NCBI GenBank assembly: GCA_028554795.2
Contig: JAPYKE020000281.1
Location: forward strand, 124,001-188,000
DNA length: 64,000 nt
Direction: 5' to 3'
Source of the DNA: Sinohyriopsis cumingii
Taxonomy: Eukaryota; Mollusca; Bivalvia; Unionida; Unionidae
Below the pieces are notes generated by a model. The model did no database searches. It saw nothing but the letters and a program-made list of their open reading frames with translations, and was not told the DNA's origin. The position numbers and the translations under genes are program-made. The first letter of the stretch is position 1. Each line of letters opens with the position of its first letter. Below are positions 13,024-26,037 of the stretch, one piece after another.

Positions 13024-14050
13024 TCGGGTTTAGAAATGTTCCTATGTGTCCCTAAAAAAGCCACTGCATGTGTGATATCAATTCAACCATTTATTACTCC
13101 AGAAGACGTATGTCTGCCAAGGCAATTCGTTGTACATATACGGCTACTGGATGTCTTATTTATTTATTAGAACTGAAACTAATAACCGAATATCAGATTA
13201 GTTTATTACGAATATTCGAATATAAAACTAGTACTCAAATATTTGTTTGTTTACGTAGAGAAGTTGGCAGTAATTTCTAAAATAAGCCAACAAAGCAAAA
13301 TGTAAACAAAGCAATGTTGAATAATCTTAGAAGACAATTAACTTCAAACAAGCAATATCAGCCGAAATTCACCCTCCCTCTCGCAAAGTAATCATACTAT
13401 CGAATTCTGAACAATCAGACTAATTACAACATCACCATTTCAATTTAGTCATCCTGGCATTCTTGAAATGATATCAAGCAACAAGGTAAGTTGATGAAGG
13501 AACTGGTCATATCAAAGTCAATTGTGTATAAATAAATTTAGTCGACGTATCCAAATTCAATTCTGTTTTATTAGTCACATCTTCGTGCGTATTCATTTAT
13601 AAAATCAATTTCTTCCTAGAGAAATTTATGAAGAAAAGAAATTAGACCCCCACATAAAACTGAACAGGCAATCTTGTTTCTACCCTTCTTTACTAAATGT
13701 ATGTGGTCAGACTTTTATACTTTAAGGAACGCTTTAGGGTTGAATTCGAAAATAAACGGATGGACCCCCACTTACGTTCATCTGATTTTTAGTCTGAATT
13801 CTCAAATTGTGACTCAAGACCCCTATAATGTAATCTACACTAAGATGACTGTTTTAACTGTTTTACAGAATCATTCAAGGCGTGAGGAGGGTGGAGTCAA
13901 TAAATACTAAAGTGGACGAAGAAAACAAGACGGATTTTGATAGCTTTATTCACATCGATGGGTATTGGAATCATATTGAAATACATTCAACAAATATCCG
14001 ATTAGCAAAATGCGGTATTCATTTCAGCTCTATTGTTTAGTTACGGCCTA
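13024..14050. other. Non-coding flank of TRIM copy A
   Basis: No gene seen. The last few hundred bases precede the degenerate TRIM-like copy A. They show no RING or B-box coding sequence, so copy A is 5'-truncated relative to copy C. Confidence 0.4.
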
Positions 14051-14106
14051 TCTAATGATATTGCCTGACTTTAACTTCGCTGTAAGTCCATCCTTTAAAA
14101 GCTAAA

Positions 14107-14889
14107 GGTGTCGGGGAGATTAGAATATCATGGATATAACTATATAACACTCATCTGCTCAGGTGCTTTTCATTTACATGGGGGAGAGATGATCCTGACT
14201 GATTATGAAAACAGAACATACAACCTCTGCGATTCAACTTATAACTTCATTACTAGTTGCACTTTGGCATCAGGGCCAAAGAGCATATGTTTACTGCACG
14301 AACATGGAGTCGCCGTCGCCTTACCTGACATGAAGACTGTCCAGTTACTGTCCCTCAAAGACAATTGAATCACAGATAGAGGAACAGCAAAGTCCAGGTA
14401 TTTTTGTTACAGTGTGGTTGCGATGAGCAGGGAGGATGTCGTAGCAAAGATAACAAGAAATGGACTCGTTACTGGAGCCCTGTCAGCAGGACAGCAGAGG
14501 AGAGATGTCTCCATGAGTTTCAATGTCCCTTTTTTGGTCCCATTTTATCCTGAATAATTCCAAGTCATGTGTCTATACCTCTGTACAATTGAATAATTCA
14601 GCATACTGTTTTGGTCTGACAGATTGAAGGCAATACTTCGTTTACACTTCTAATGTTCTAGTAGCTCCAGTTGGTGTATCCGTTGACAAGGAAGACAGTC
14701 TCTGTAGTGGGATGTGACTCTTATAATATCCATAAACTGTCGCCAGAAGGATCTGCGCTTCAGGTTATCACATCTGGTGTTCCTCGATGTCCAAACAGAA
14801 TTTTCTTTGACAAGAACAGAGGACGTTTAATCGTGACATGTCAGAGCAATAAGCAAAGCATACAGCTTTACGTGTTTGTTTATCAGTAG
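14107..14889 (+). pseudogene. TRIM-like NHL-region pseudogene, copy A
   Basis: This matches the C-terminal, NHL/beta-propeller-like half of the TRIM copy at 36516-38512 along its length. Shared words include GGGGGAGA...GAT, ACTTATAACTTCATTACTAG, GTCAGCAGGACAGCAG, CCATAAACTGTC and a terminal VFVYQ followed by a stop at 14887-14889. It is broken several times: a stop at about 14366, frameshifts around 14400-14670, and loss of part of the central propeller. No RING, B-box or coiled coil precedes it. In intact relatives (TRIM2/3/56/71-like proteins of molluscs) this half is thought to bind a target protein or RNA. Here it can only be a relic. Confidence 0.8.
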
Positions 14890-15690
14890 AAAACATATTG
14901 AAGCATGACTATATGCTTGTTCTTTTCTTAATGAAGATTTTCTTTAGAAAAAATTCTTTTGTTGTTACTTCTAATACAAAAGGTTATGCCATATGGACGA
15001 TATGCTTATTGTGTATGGATGTTTCAAAGAGATATTGTTTTATCAATATTGTTATGTTCAAGTGTCGTAATTAATGTGTTATTAGAAATCAGAGTTCATC
15101 ATCACAAATTTATGCAATCATACTTTAGCTCCCAATTAACGGTCGAAAAGAGTGGAGTGGGTTAAAATGTGCATACTACACACACAATATTAGCGAGTAG
15201 TCTATTCTAAGGTATGTGCCTAATTCTGATGCATGTATATATGAAAAATATATGGTCAAGGATATATGAAGTTCACGGGTGGCGGGAGTAATTGTTTAGA
15301 TTTTAGGGTTATGGCCGATGTCGAAATTCTTGTTGTACTTATATATCTCTATTTGCTCGAATTTGACAGCAGCATTGGAAGGAAGCATTTAATTTTTTAG
15401 TTAGGCTTCTAGGAAATAATACTTATTTTGTTACCAGTATATATATTCTGGTCGATCACGATCAGATAACGACGAGCCTCTGCGTTACTCATTGCCAATG
15501 GCTGAATTTGTATTTGGCAATTATCAGAAAAATGCCAGTTGAACTCAGATGTTGGAATCGCTACACTGGCAAGTCCATGGCTTCAACTCGCAGGACGGAA
15601 AGGGAACATAGCACATTATGCAAAACATGAAAATATCTCGTTTAAACTGCATCGTTTTATAAAAGCGAAAAATCAAGGAAACAGACAAAA
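14890..15690. other. Non-coding, 3' flank of TRIM copy A
   Basis: The first part (14985-15165) resembles stretches downstream of copies B (about 17690-17830) and C (about 39580-39770), so it belongs to the duplicated unit. The rest is unrecognised. Confidence 0.45.
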
Positions 15691-16104
15691 TCTACACATG
15701 AACTTATAAGCACAGCTGCATCCCGCTAGCCATGATATATTTGAATAAAGTTCTCAGCATCAACAGCTACTCAAGTATCCGGAAGAAAAGCATAAAAAAC
15801 TGAATTACATTCACAACTGTACACGAACTTGCTTAACAACAGTGAAACATTGACATTATAAATACCTTAAGATTCAATGCCGCTGGTGTCACTATTCGTG
15901 ATGAATGCAAAAGTGTCATCCCCAAGACTAAGCTGAAGTAGAACAACACTAATTTTTAATGATATTATTTATTGAAGGACTGGTACTGACACTTTCCGTC
16001 GGGTTTATTTCGGCTGGATATCGCAGTTATTTAGTAAAGGGCTGCGGAAAGATTTTAAAATAATCGTTGCTGCAAACAATCGACGTCACAGACTTTTCCA
16101 AGAG
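15691..16104. other. Duplicated 5' flank of TRIM copy B
   Basis: About 15700-15880 resembles about 35830-35980 upstream of copy C (shared TTTGAATAA, TACTCAAG, AAAAACTGAATTAC, TAAAACAT-like words). This indicates that the duplication included upstream, possibly promoter, DNA. The part homologous to the RING and B-box 1 exon of copy C is not recognisable here. Confidence 0.5.
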
Positions 16105-17595
16105 AATATTAATGTCAAGGCCATGAAGCAGTATGTTGTACAGACTGTTTCTTTTCTAACCATAGAACATGTGACCAAGTGAAAAGTATGAGTAAAGATC
16201 TTCCATGTATTTTAAATGACATAAAGCCTGAAGAAATAATGGAACAGATGAAGAAAATCGAAAAACACCTGTAGACCTTTACAACGACGAATTAGTCAAA
16301 TATTATCAAATTAGATCAACAATAAATAACTCTACAGCTGAAATTCGGACTATTAGAAAGATAGTTAACGAAAGGCTCGATGAAATTGAGAGAATGGTGA
16401 CAACAGAGGGAAACCGAATTTGCAATGAAGAATTGATTGGGGGACAGGAGGAGAATCTTCAATACCAATGTTTAATAAATGCTGTTAGAAAGTCTCATTT
16501 ACTTTTCGAATCAGCCCTGACGTATGGAGCAGACACTCAAAAGTTTCTTGTGCGTAAGAAGTCTATTTCCCGGTTGAAATCTTACAAAGTTTACATCAGA
16601 GAGAAATATGAAGAAATTAAGTTCGTCAGAGTTTAGCTAGAGCTTGGCAGCTTCGTGAAAGTAATACCGTCTTCAGATCTCTACAAAATAGCTAAGCTTT
16701 GAACAGTCCAAGGAAGATCGTAAGAGTTTCCCTTGTTATGGCATTAGTGACAGCCTTGCATTTTCCATCACGAGGAAACTTTCACGAGAACGTCCGATAA
16801 AGTTAGCCAATGTATTGAACATGGAGTGTCTAGAAAAAAATATAGCATTTTACACAGGCGGTGATTGGTTTCCTGGTGGAGATATGGTGCTGGCAGACTC
16901 TAGTAATATAGTGTGCATCCTGTATGATTCAACTTACAACGTCATCACCAGTTTCACCTTGCCATTAAATCCAAGTAGCATATGTTCCTTGCACGATCAT
17001 GAAGTTGCCGTTACGCTATCTGACCTAAAGACAGTCCAGTTCTTGTCCGTCAGAGACAGTGCCATCAGCGACACAGAAACATTAAAGACTAGGTATCTAT
17101 GTTTCAGTGTGTCTACCATCAGCATTAATGATGTGGTTACTGGTTGTACCAAAGACAGTGATAAATGTTACTGGAGCCTTGTCAGCAGAACAGCAGGGGA
17201 GACGTACTGCCATGAGTTTGATTGCCATTTATAGTAATCGGTGCTATCGTTGCTCTGAATAATTACAGTCTCGTGTCTACATCTCTGTTGAGATGAATAA
17301 TTCGCTATACTGTTTTTGTCTGAGTGATGCATTACAGTACTTTGTCTACACTTCACATGATCTACAGTGTCCACTTGGTATAACTGTTGACAAGGAGGAC
17401 AGTTTGTATGTAGAGGGATGCAAGTGTAACACTATCCATAAACTGTCTCCAGAAGGTATAACACTCCAAGTAATCACGTCTGGTGTTCCTCTGCGTCCTT
17501 TGCGAATTTTCATCGACAAGAGCAGAGAATATTTCATGATGACAAATGATAGTGGTAATCAAAATGAAAAGCTTGATCTGTTTACTTATCAGTAG
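16105..17595 (+). pseudogene. TRIM-like pseudogene, copy B (B-box 2 to NHL region)
   Basis: Homologous to 37040-38512 of copy C. It begins inside the second B-box (ACAGACTGTTTC...AACCATAGAACATGTGACCAAGTG), continues through a coiled-coil region with a matching GAGAGAATG...GAGGGAAACCG block, and ends in the NHL-like region with a stop at 17593-17595. Visible lesions are a TAG at about 16274, indels near 16300-16340, a TAG in the linker at about 16634 (end of the 16394-16636 frame), frameshifts before 16815, and a TAG near 17232. The open pieces 16394-16636, 16815-17234 and 17293-17595 keep recognisable protein similarity. RING and B-box 1 are missing. It cannot encode a full TRIM protein. Confidence 0.85.
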
Positions 17596-19960
17596 AATGT
17601 AACTCCTTAGCATGGATAAAGTGCGACTATATATGTGTTCTCGTTTTTTGTTAGATTTTTTTCTGTGATGAAATTATCTGTCCTCATTGATTAGTTTACT
17701 TCTTACGTATGAAGAGTTCAGAGACATATTACTGTCCATATTGCTGTTTAATGCATGATAAACGTTTCACTATTACTCAGGTTGGTAATTAAAATTTCAT
17801 CGGTACATATTTAATCATTTCATAGCTCCCGAATTGTTAGGTGCAAGGGATTAAAACCTTCAGAATAATTGTTTGGTATAGTTAATTTGTATTGTTTGTT
17901 AGTTTTTTTCTATTCGTTTTTATATTATTCTATTTATATGCTTATCCAAAATCAAGTAATTGTGAGTTGGACCTTACGTCCAAAATCAAAGGTCATTTTC
18001 TACTTGACATGAATCATTGATTTTTGTTGTAAACAGCTAATATATAGAGGTATAGTTTCTCTATGAGTATGGTTTTACTAATAGGATTATTAGTTTAGTA
18101 TGAGTCGAGGACATTGTGTTTACCACATTTTATATTCTAAATATAATTGTCTTGTAAATAATAGGAACATTCTAGAAGGTTATTTTCCATTATGTAATGG
18201 TTTATGTTAAAAAATGTTTATTGTGACCTGGTATTAATAGAGGACTATATAATCTTGTGTTTCTATAAATCATTCCTTTGTGCTTAACATCTGAGCAGAA
18301 TAAATTGTATTATTATTATTCTGTCTAATAGGTCATTTGGGCTAGAATTTTATTTATTCAAACTATTTATTCACTGGAAATAAAAAGTGCTCATTATAAA
18401 TAACATTCTTGGAAAAAGAGCCTTGCATTTGTAGTGAAATTTAAAGTAAAGGTATATTCTTGGATTGTGTTATTATGATCCAACAAAAGACTGATGGCAC
18501 ATCACCACTACGTGGACCCCCATAAGCACATCAACACTTTCAGCGTTGGATTATTTGGATTTCTACTAAAGTTTATTCAGAACTTTAATCATTAGGACTT
18601 GTGTTTGTCATTCTAGGATTATTTGGGATTTAATTTGCAATACGTAAGTTCCTTTTTTTAATTACATTTTCTCTTTGTATTCTAGGGAAATAAATTATTT
18701 ATTGAATTTTACAAAGCTTATAGCTTCTCACTCTTTTCTATTACTAATTTCAAGACAACAGAATCGTAATATTATAATTAATTGAGGATGAATTGATTTT
18801 ATGACTGATATAGTTGGCTCATAACGCATGAAAACGTATCTTTTGGGTATCTCTAATTTGAGTGTGTGTGTGTGTATGTATGTATGTATGTATGTCTACG
18901 TATCCAAGTATTTGTCTATATAAATTACAGATATCAGACTTATTTTACTATTTAAATGTTTATTGTTTGATATTATACCAAACTTAAATTTCGATCACTT
19001 CACTAAATAAACACACAACGTAATAAGCATCAAAGTTTCCAGAATATCACGTCTTTACACAGTATGTAACAATTACAGCATGATGAACCTAAATTCTTAG
19101 CCAATAGGTTAGAAATTTTATTATATATGGTTTTGTAAAATGAATGCTTAATCCGCAGTTCCAAATGATGACATCATTGCATTAGTACTTTATCTGTATG
19201 ACGTCAGTTATTTTCATGCATTATGCCACGGCACTAGGGATTATAGAAAAGATTATTATAATACAACTTTACTAAAGTAGGAAACAATGATTTCAACGAA
19301 ATTTATAAAGTCAAAGAAACGTAGGAATCTTGTGAAATCGTTAGCGACCCGCGATCTGCCTGAGAAAGTAATTTTACAAAAGATAAAATACAGTAACTAA
19401 TGTAAAAAGGAAAGAGTGTTGCAGCCATGTACATAACAAATGTTTCTGAAAGAAAAACGATCAAAAACTTAAAAATGTAATTTATTATTATTTGTGTACA
19501 ACAGAAGCCATTTGAAAGTGAGGTAGCTTTTAATCTGCTACCAGGGTAAAACAAAATAAATAAAAAATGGATTACGTTTAATATAATAGTTTACCAAATT
19601 GTTTTATTTATTGTATAGGAATAAGAAATCTATATAGATTGTATCAGCCCCGTTATAAAATTATCTTTTTCGATCATATTTTGTCCTGACTTTGGTCAAA
19701 TATTACTCAAAATGGAGAAAATATGTTTACAAGTGTCTGATAAACGCTTGATCCTGCATATATTTTGCATATACACATTTTATTACTTAACTAATGGATA
19801 TTTTTCTAGAACAAAGACATGGAACATTGCTGATGCGGTGATGTCTTGATATCACAGCAACGTTTGTTGAAGCTTGTCAACCCTATTAGATTCACCATAG
19901 TTTGTGGAGGACATGCACAATTTTTTAGGACAGGTATGTATAATTTGGTATTAAACGATC
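17596..19960. other. Duplicated 3' flank of TRIM copy B, incl. empty LINE target paralogue
   Basis: About 17890-18780 matches 38560-39530 downstream of copy C (for example CTTTCAGCGTTGGATT and TTTATTCAGAACTTTAAT). About 19110-19540 matches the LINE target region 23582-23876 plus 30023 onward. About 19600-19920 matches 30180-30485, ending in ATTCACCATAGTTTGTG. No gene. A short GT/ATGT microsatellite lies at 18862-18894. This block gives the pre-insertion reference for the LINE at 23877-29758. Confidence 0.65.
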
Positions 19961-20692
19961 ACGTTCAAGGCCATTGCGACTTAAAATTGGATTTAACACA
20001 ATAACTTCTTGTACATTAAGTTACTTAATCAAAATTTGTTGATAGCCTGCACTTAGGATACAAATAAGTTTTTGGGGTGTAAAGTTCGAAGGTCAAGGCC
20101 ATCTTATGTGTGATAAGCAAATACAAGTACCCGGTAACTTCAGTACAAGACCGCTCACCTTGACAAAAGGTCAATATCACTGAAATCTGTTGAACAGTAA
20201 ATCTCCAGAGTTAATTATGTTCAGTGTTTACATATATGACTATTAACATAAATCGGGGGAATGTTGAACGTTGCATGGTACTCTTAATGATTCGTGAAAT
20301 AAAATAAAATCTTCAGCTTTTTATAAAATCAAATAACCTCCTCAATAAATCCATCTACAGAATGTATCAACTTTTCACAGTTAAGTGTATGGAAATCAAT
20401 ACAGTATTCATGCTTAATTGTAAATGGACAACATTTCTAATTTATAAAGAAATCGTTCTTAACCAGGAAAAATAAACAAAGGAAAAATAAACGAAACGTT
20501 TTGTAAAACGCTACCTCTGTCTACTCAGTTGACAGTTACTAGCACATATAATTATGTTTTTTTTTTAAAATATCAGAATAGAAGTTGATCAGGACAGCTA
20601 AGTTTTCAAAACTGAAGAAAGAAGCATTGAGATTACATTGCTATATTAACATTTTGGGATGTTGTCCGCTATATTTCTGTGTCTATCTGATC
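19961..20692. other. Non-coding, nothing recognised
   Basis: AT-rich with no gene or repeat family that I could identify. Confidence 0.4.
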
Positions 20693-20699
20693 GCGCGTG

Positions 20700-20772
<73 letters not shown>
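20693..20772. repeat. (GT)n microsatellite
   Basis: About 40 GT units, interrupted once by TATA near 20715. Cys/Val-rich and His/Thr-rich frames over it are artefacts. Confidence 0.95.
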
Positions 20773-20774
<2 letters not shown>

Positions 20775-21363
20775 TTGGGTGCAATTGTCTGTAATTGAGT
20801 TTTCTTCGTAACCTGAACAGTGAAGTAAAGTAAGCTTGTATCATGATTGACGTTTGATTTCAAGAATCTATGAATGGTGGAATAAGTTTGCTAGAAGTCC
20901 ATGCGGTAACGGGTGACTTGTTAATGAAATTTTATTCTTTTATTGCACTGTTATGCAACATAGGTTTTCATGTTTTAATCAGAATTTAAATTTCAGCCCA
21001 AATATTTTAGAATGTTTTTATTGATACGTTTTCAGAATCATATACATGTATTAAAGCGATGGCAATTGCAAAACATTCAGATTTACTATAAGTATTATCA
21101 CTTATCGTGAATTCTGTATTTTTTGCGGATGCCACGTTTTGTGGTTTCATGTTTGTTTCAGACCACAGACGTAAGGCCAGCGATGAACAAATGATTGATC
21201 AACCCATGGATTAAATACCGAGAAAGCATGATTTTTGAATATGCTGAAAACGTTGCCGCCCTAGAAAGTAACTGTATTCATTAAATGCAAAAAAGTTTGA
21301 GACTTACAATAATTGCCAAAACATCTTAATATAACTATTTTGCATGACGGGTAGCATAAATTA

Positions 21364-23023
<1,660 letters not shown>

Positions 23024-23097
23024 TGCAGTAAGGAGAACGTGATTTCAGTTGGAAATGTAGTCAAAATTACAGCGTAATTTCGATGTGTATCAAGTTT
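23024..23097 (+). repeat. Dispersed repeat, partner of 8636-8712
   Basis: Inverted relative to the copy at 8636-8712. See that entry for the shared words. Confidence 0.6.
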
Positions 23098-23123
23098 TCC
23101 ATGACATGGGTCATATCATGCAT

Positions 23124-23124
23124 G

Positions 23125-23156
<32 letters not shown>
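23124..23156. repeat. (AAT)n microsatellite
   Basis: About 11 ATA/AAT triplets. Flanking DNA to 23581 has no recognised gene. Confidence 0.9.
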
Positions 23157-23612
23157 TTCTTCCACTAAGCTTATCACAAAATAAACAAAATTTAATTAGC
23201 TTCAATTTTTCAAAATACCATGTACTGTCATATAACTTAAGAATTACGGCTTGATACTACATTGTACCAAATGTATTGGAAATTGAAGGATATAGGTAAG
23301 ATTATCAATAAATATTGGGATTTATTAAAATTATCACGTAAAGCAAATGTTAAATTGCTACACGAAAGCAAACCGACACTTGCTTATAAAAGGACTAAAT
23401 ATCTTAAAGCTGAAATATTTTCAGCATGTTTTTTTATGTTTTCTAATTTCATGGTGTTTGTTTTTTGTAATCATATCATTATATACGTTTTTATGTTATA
23501 GGTGTTGTCTAATGTTGTGAAGCGCATAGAGCTCCAAAGAGTAGGTGCTATACAAAGTCCTCATTATTAGTATTATTATTATATATGGTTTTGAAACATC
23601 ACTGTGTAATGC

Positions 23613-23876
23613 ATAGCTCCAAATGACGTAATCATGACAATAATGCATATTCTATATGACGTGAAATATTTATTGTATTTTGTTCTAATACTATGGCCTT
23701 TTTATAAGGTATTATTCAATTATTCTGATCAACGGAACAACGATTTCATAAGAAGTGTATGAAATCAACAAAAATTCTATGGCATCTTGGTAAATCATTA
23801 GCAAGTCATAATCTGTATGAAAAAGTAAACTTTACTGCTGTAAAACTTTAAGAATGTTGCAGCATTATATAAATTT
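23613..23876 (+). repeat. Left copy of 264-bp target-site duplication
   Basis: Identical to 29759-30022 except at two positions (23643 A versus 29789 C; 23791 T versus 29937 G), with no length change: the offset is 6146 throughout. The right edge coincides with the start of the LINE 5' leader. The right partner begins where the LINE (GAT)n tail ends, with a 2-base AT ambiguity. Confidence 0.88.
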
Positions 23877-23958
23877 GCTTGACTTGTTTACTGTTTAAAA
23901 CAGACGTTATTCCTGCTTTCAAAACATTGCGCTGAGAAAACACACAGACTAATTGAAG

Positions 23959-26001
23959 ATGGCGGACTGTTCAGATGGACGTTGCAGTGCTTATGTGCAA
24001 ATCATGGATAATTCTGTTTATGAGACTCGCTCCAGGAAGAAATATACTGAACTGGAAACAGAAAATGAAGGTGATTGTACTGTACATGGGAATTGTGGTT
24101 TAAATGCTTTTTATGACGCAGATTTGGTGAGTGATGAGCCTGACAATGCAAACAAGGCAGATCTATGCTCGCAACCTCAGTACACGAGTACACAGAATGT
24201 TGATAATACATGTTTTGACAGAGATGCCCAAGATTCGAGTCACCGTTGTAACAGCCCAACATATCAAGATGTCATATCTCAGGTTCCCAATCAGGACTAT
24301 ATTAGAAGACTTGATCAGGAACTAGATAATCTACCCAGAGACATGTATATTGAGAAATTGCTAGAGGTTTCACACGACAGTGAAGATATTGTAACCTGGT
24401 ACAGGTCAGTTTTATTTAGTAGAGCACGAGGTTTTCCTGGCTGTCCATCTGGATATTTGGTTGTTAGAAAAAACAGAAATGGTGTAAGTAGTTTAATAAA
24501 ATATGCAAGGGATTGTTATTCTTTAGCTATATTTATAAAAGGGGATCCTTGCGAGATCGATTCTATTTTTAGCAAGAAGAAATCAAACCCTAATGTACAA
24601 GCTGAACATTGTGAACATGACGATGAACATAGCTCAGGGCAAGCAGAACAAGTGATTAATTCAGCAAGACTCTCGCTAGCGGAAATCAAGAGTGATTGCG
24701 GTCATCTACAACAAACTGTCGTTTCACTCAGAGAAGAGATTATATCTCTGAAGGCAACCCAAATCACATTGGTGAATATGAATGACCTTAATGCATTCCG
24801 TGCTGATGTAAACAATAAGGTACAGACACAATCTCAAACAATAGGACTGCTCCGTAATGAGATTACGTCACTGAAAACTACTCAAAGCGTGTTGATGAAA
24901 GAAAATGAAACTCTCCACACCATCACCGAGCAACTTAGAGTTAAGCTGATGAAATCTTTGAGTAAACCCATGTCTTATGCGGATGTCGTTCGCACGAATA
25001 GTCCAGCTGTAAGTAACCTATCATGTAGTCCCAATGGATGTGGTGATAGCTCTCCATCAGTTGCTGCTCAGAACAAGATTCATGTGTCTAACTGTTCATC
25101 TTCCGTCTTGATTGACTCTAACAAAACTGGTTGCGATACACACTGCCGCCTATCAAGTGAATCTCAGAACAGAACTGCAGTGTCCAACTGTTAGTCTCCC
25201 GTGTTGGTTGAGGCTGACGACTCTACACCAGGTAGAACGGCAGTGGAGTCACGAACCGGTGTAACGGCCCAAACAACTATGGAAAAGAGTGGGGTCAGTG
25301 CTCTGCAAACTCTGGTTTCAAAAAGTTCGGATATAATTTCACAGACTTTCGTTAGAAGACATATCGCCCCCTTCGATGGAAATATCCCACAGATTTATAA
25401 AGCCAGTGTTCATCCTGATGTGACAAATGTTGTGCGCACACCCATTCAGAATCAAAATAAACTGTTAACTTCGACTTCGACCAGGATAGAGAACGCTAGG
25501 CATCCGATTACTAGCAACAGTAATGTGAAAGGTATAGACTTGAAAACCCCTCCTAGCAAGATACCTACCGTTATTGGGGGTCAGGTAGAAAGACCTAGAT
25601 CATTTGGTAAATCAGGTTTAGAAATAGGTTCAGAGAGTATTGTTGGACATGAGGATGTTGATGACAAAAATGAGAATATTGTATTTGAAGGTGTAGTTAG
25701 ACGTAGAACAAGGCGCTTTTATGTGGGTGGCATTGGCGTCAAATCTACTGCTGAAGGCCTCGGTAAATTCTTGAAAGAATACGATATAGATCCGTTATCC
25801 ATAAAGTTTATCCACAGTAGACGTAATTGTATATCGGCCAAGCTGACTGTATATAATTCAGACTGCGACACTGTTGAAAATGATGTAACATGGCCAAAAG
25901 GTGTTTATGTAAGAAGGTGGTATGGGAATCAATCTTGGCGAGACAGGTTTAGCAATCGCGATCAGGAGGCAAATGAAGGTGCAGGATGCGATATTCTGTG
26001 A
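23959..26001 (+). pseudogene. LINE ORF1 protein, one in-frame stop
   Basis: ORF1 proteins bind the element RNA and act as nucleic-acid chaperones. One frame runs from ATG 23959 (context GAAGATGG, good for translation) to TGA 25999-26001, about 680 codons. It is interrupted only by TAG at 25192-25194. Visible parts: an acidic N-terminal region; a coiled coil at about 24640-24960 with two related heptad-rich blocks (LREEIISLKATQ and LRNEITSLKTTQ); a Ser/Asn-rich linker; and a C-terminal basic domain starting RRRTRRFYVGGIG (about 25699-25960) that looks RRM-like. The stop falls in the linker, inside a local duplication (VSNCSSSVL against VSNC-stop-SPVL), so a Ser codon is the likely ancestral state. 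It could be a recent nonsense mutation or a sequencing error. Confidence 0.8.
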
Positions 26002-26037
26002 CTAGGGTGACAGTTAATTGTTCATCAATTTGCCATT

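Noticed and set aside
20585-20863. Cys/Val-rich and His/Thr-rich frames
   Set aside because: Translations of a GT microsatellite.
23953-23958. ORF1 start at TTG 23953
   Set aside because: The ATG at 23959 is in good context two codons later and is the sensible start in an animal.
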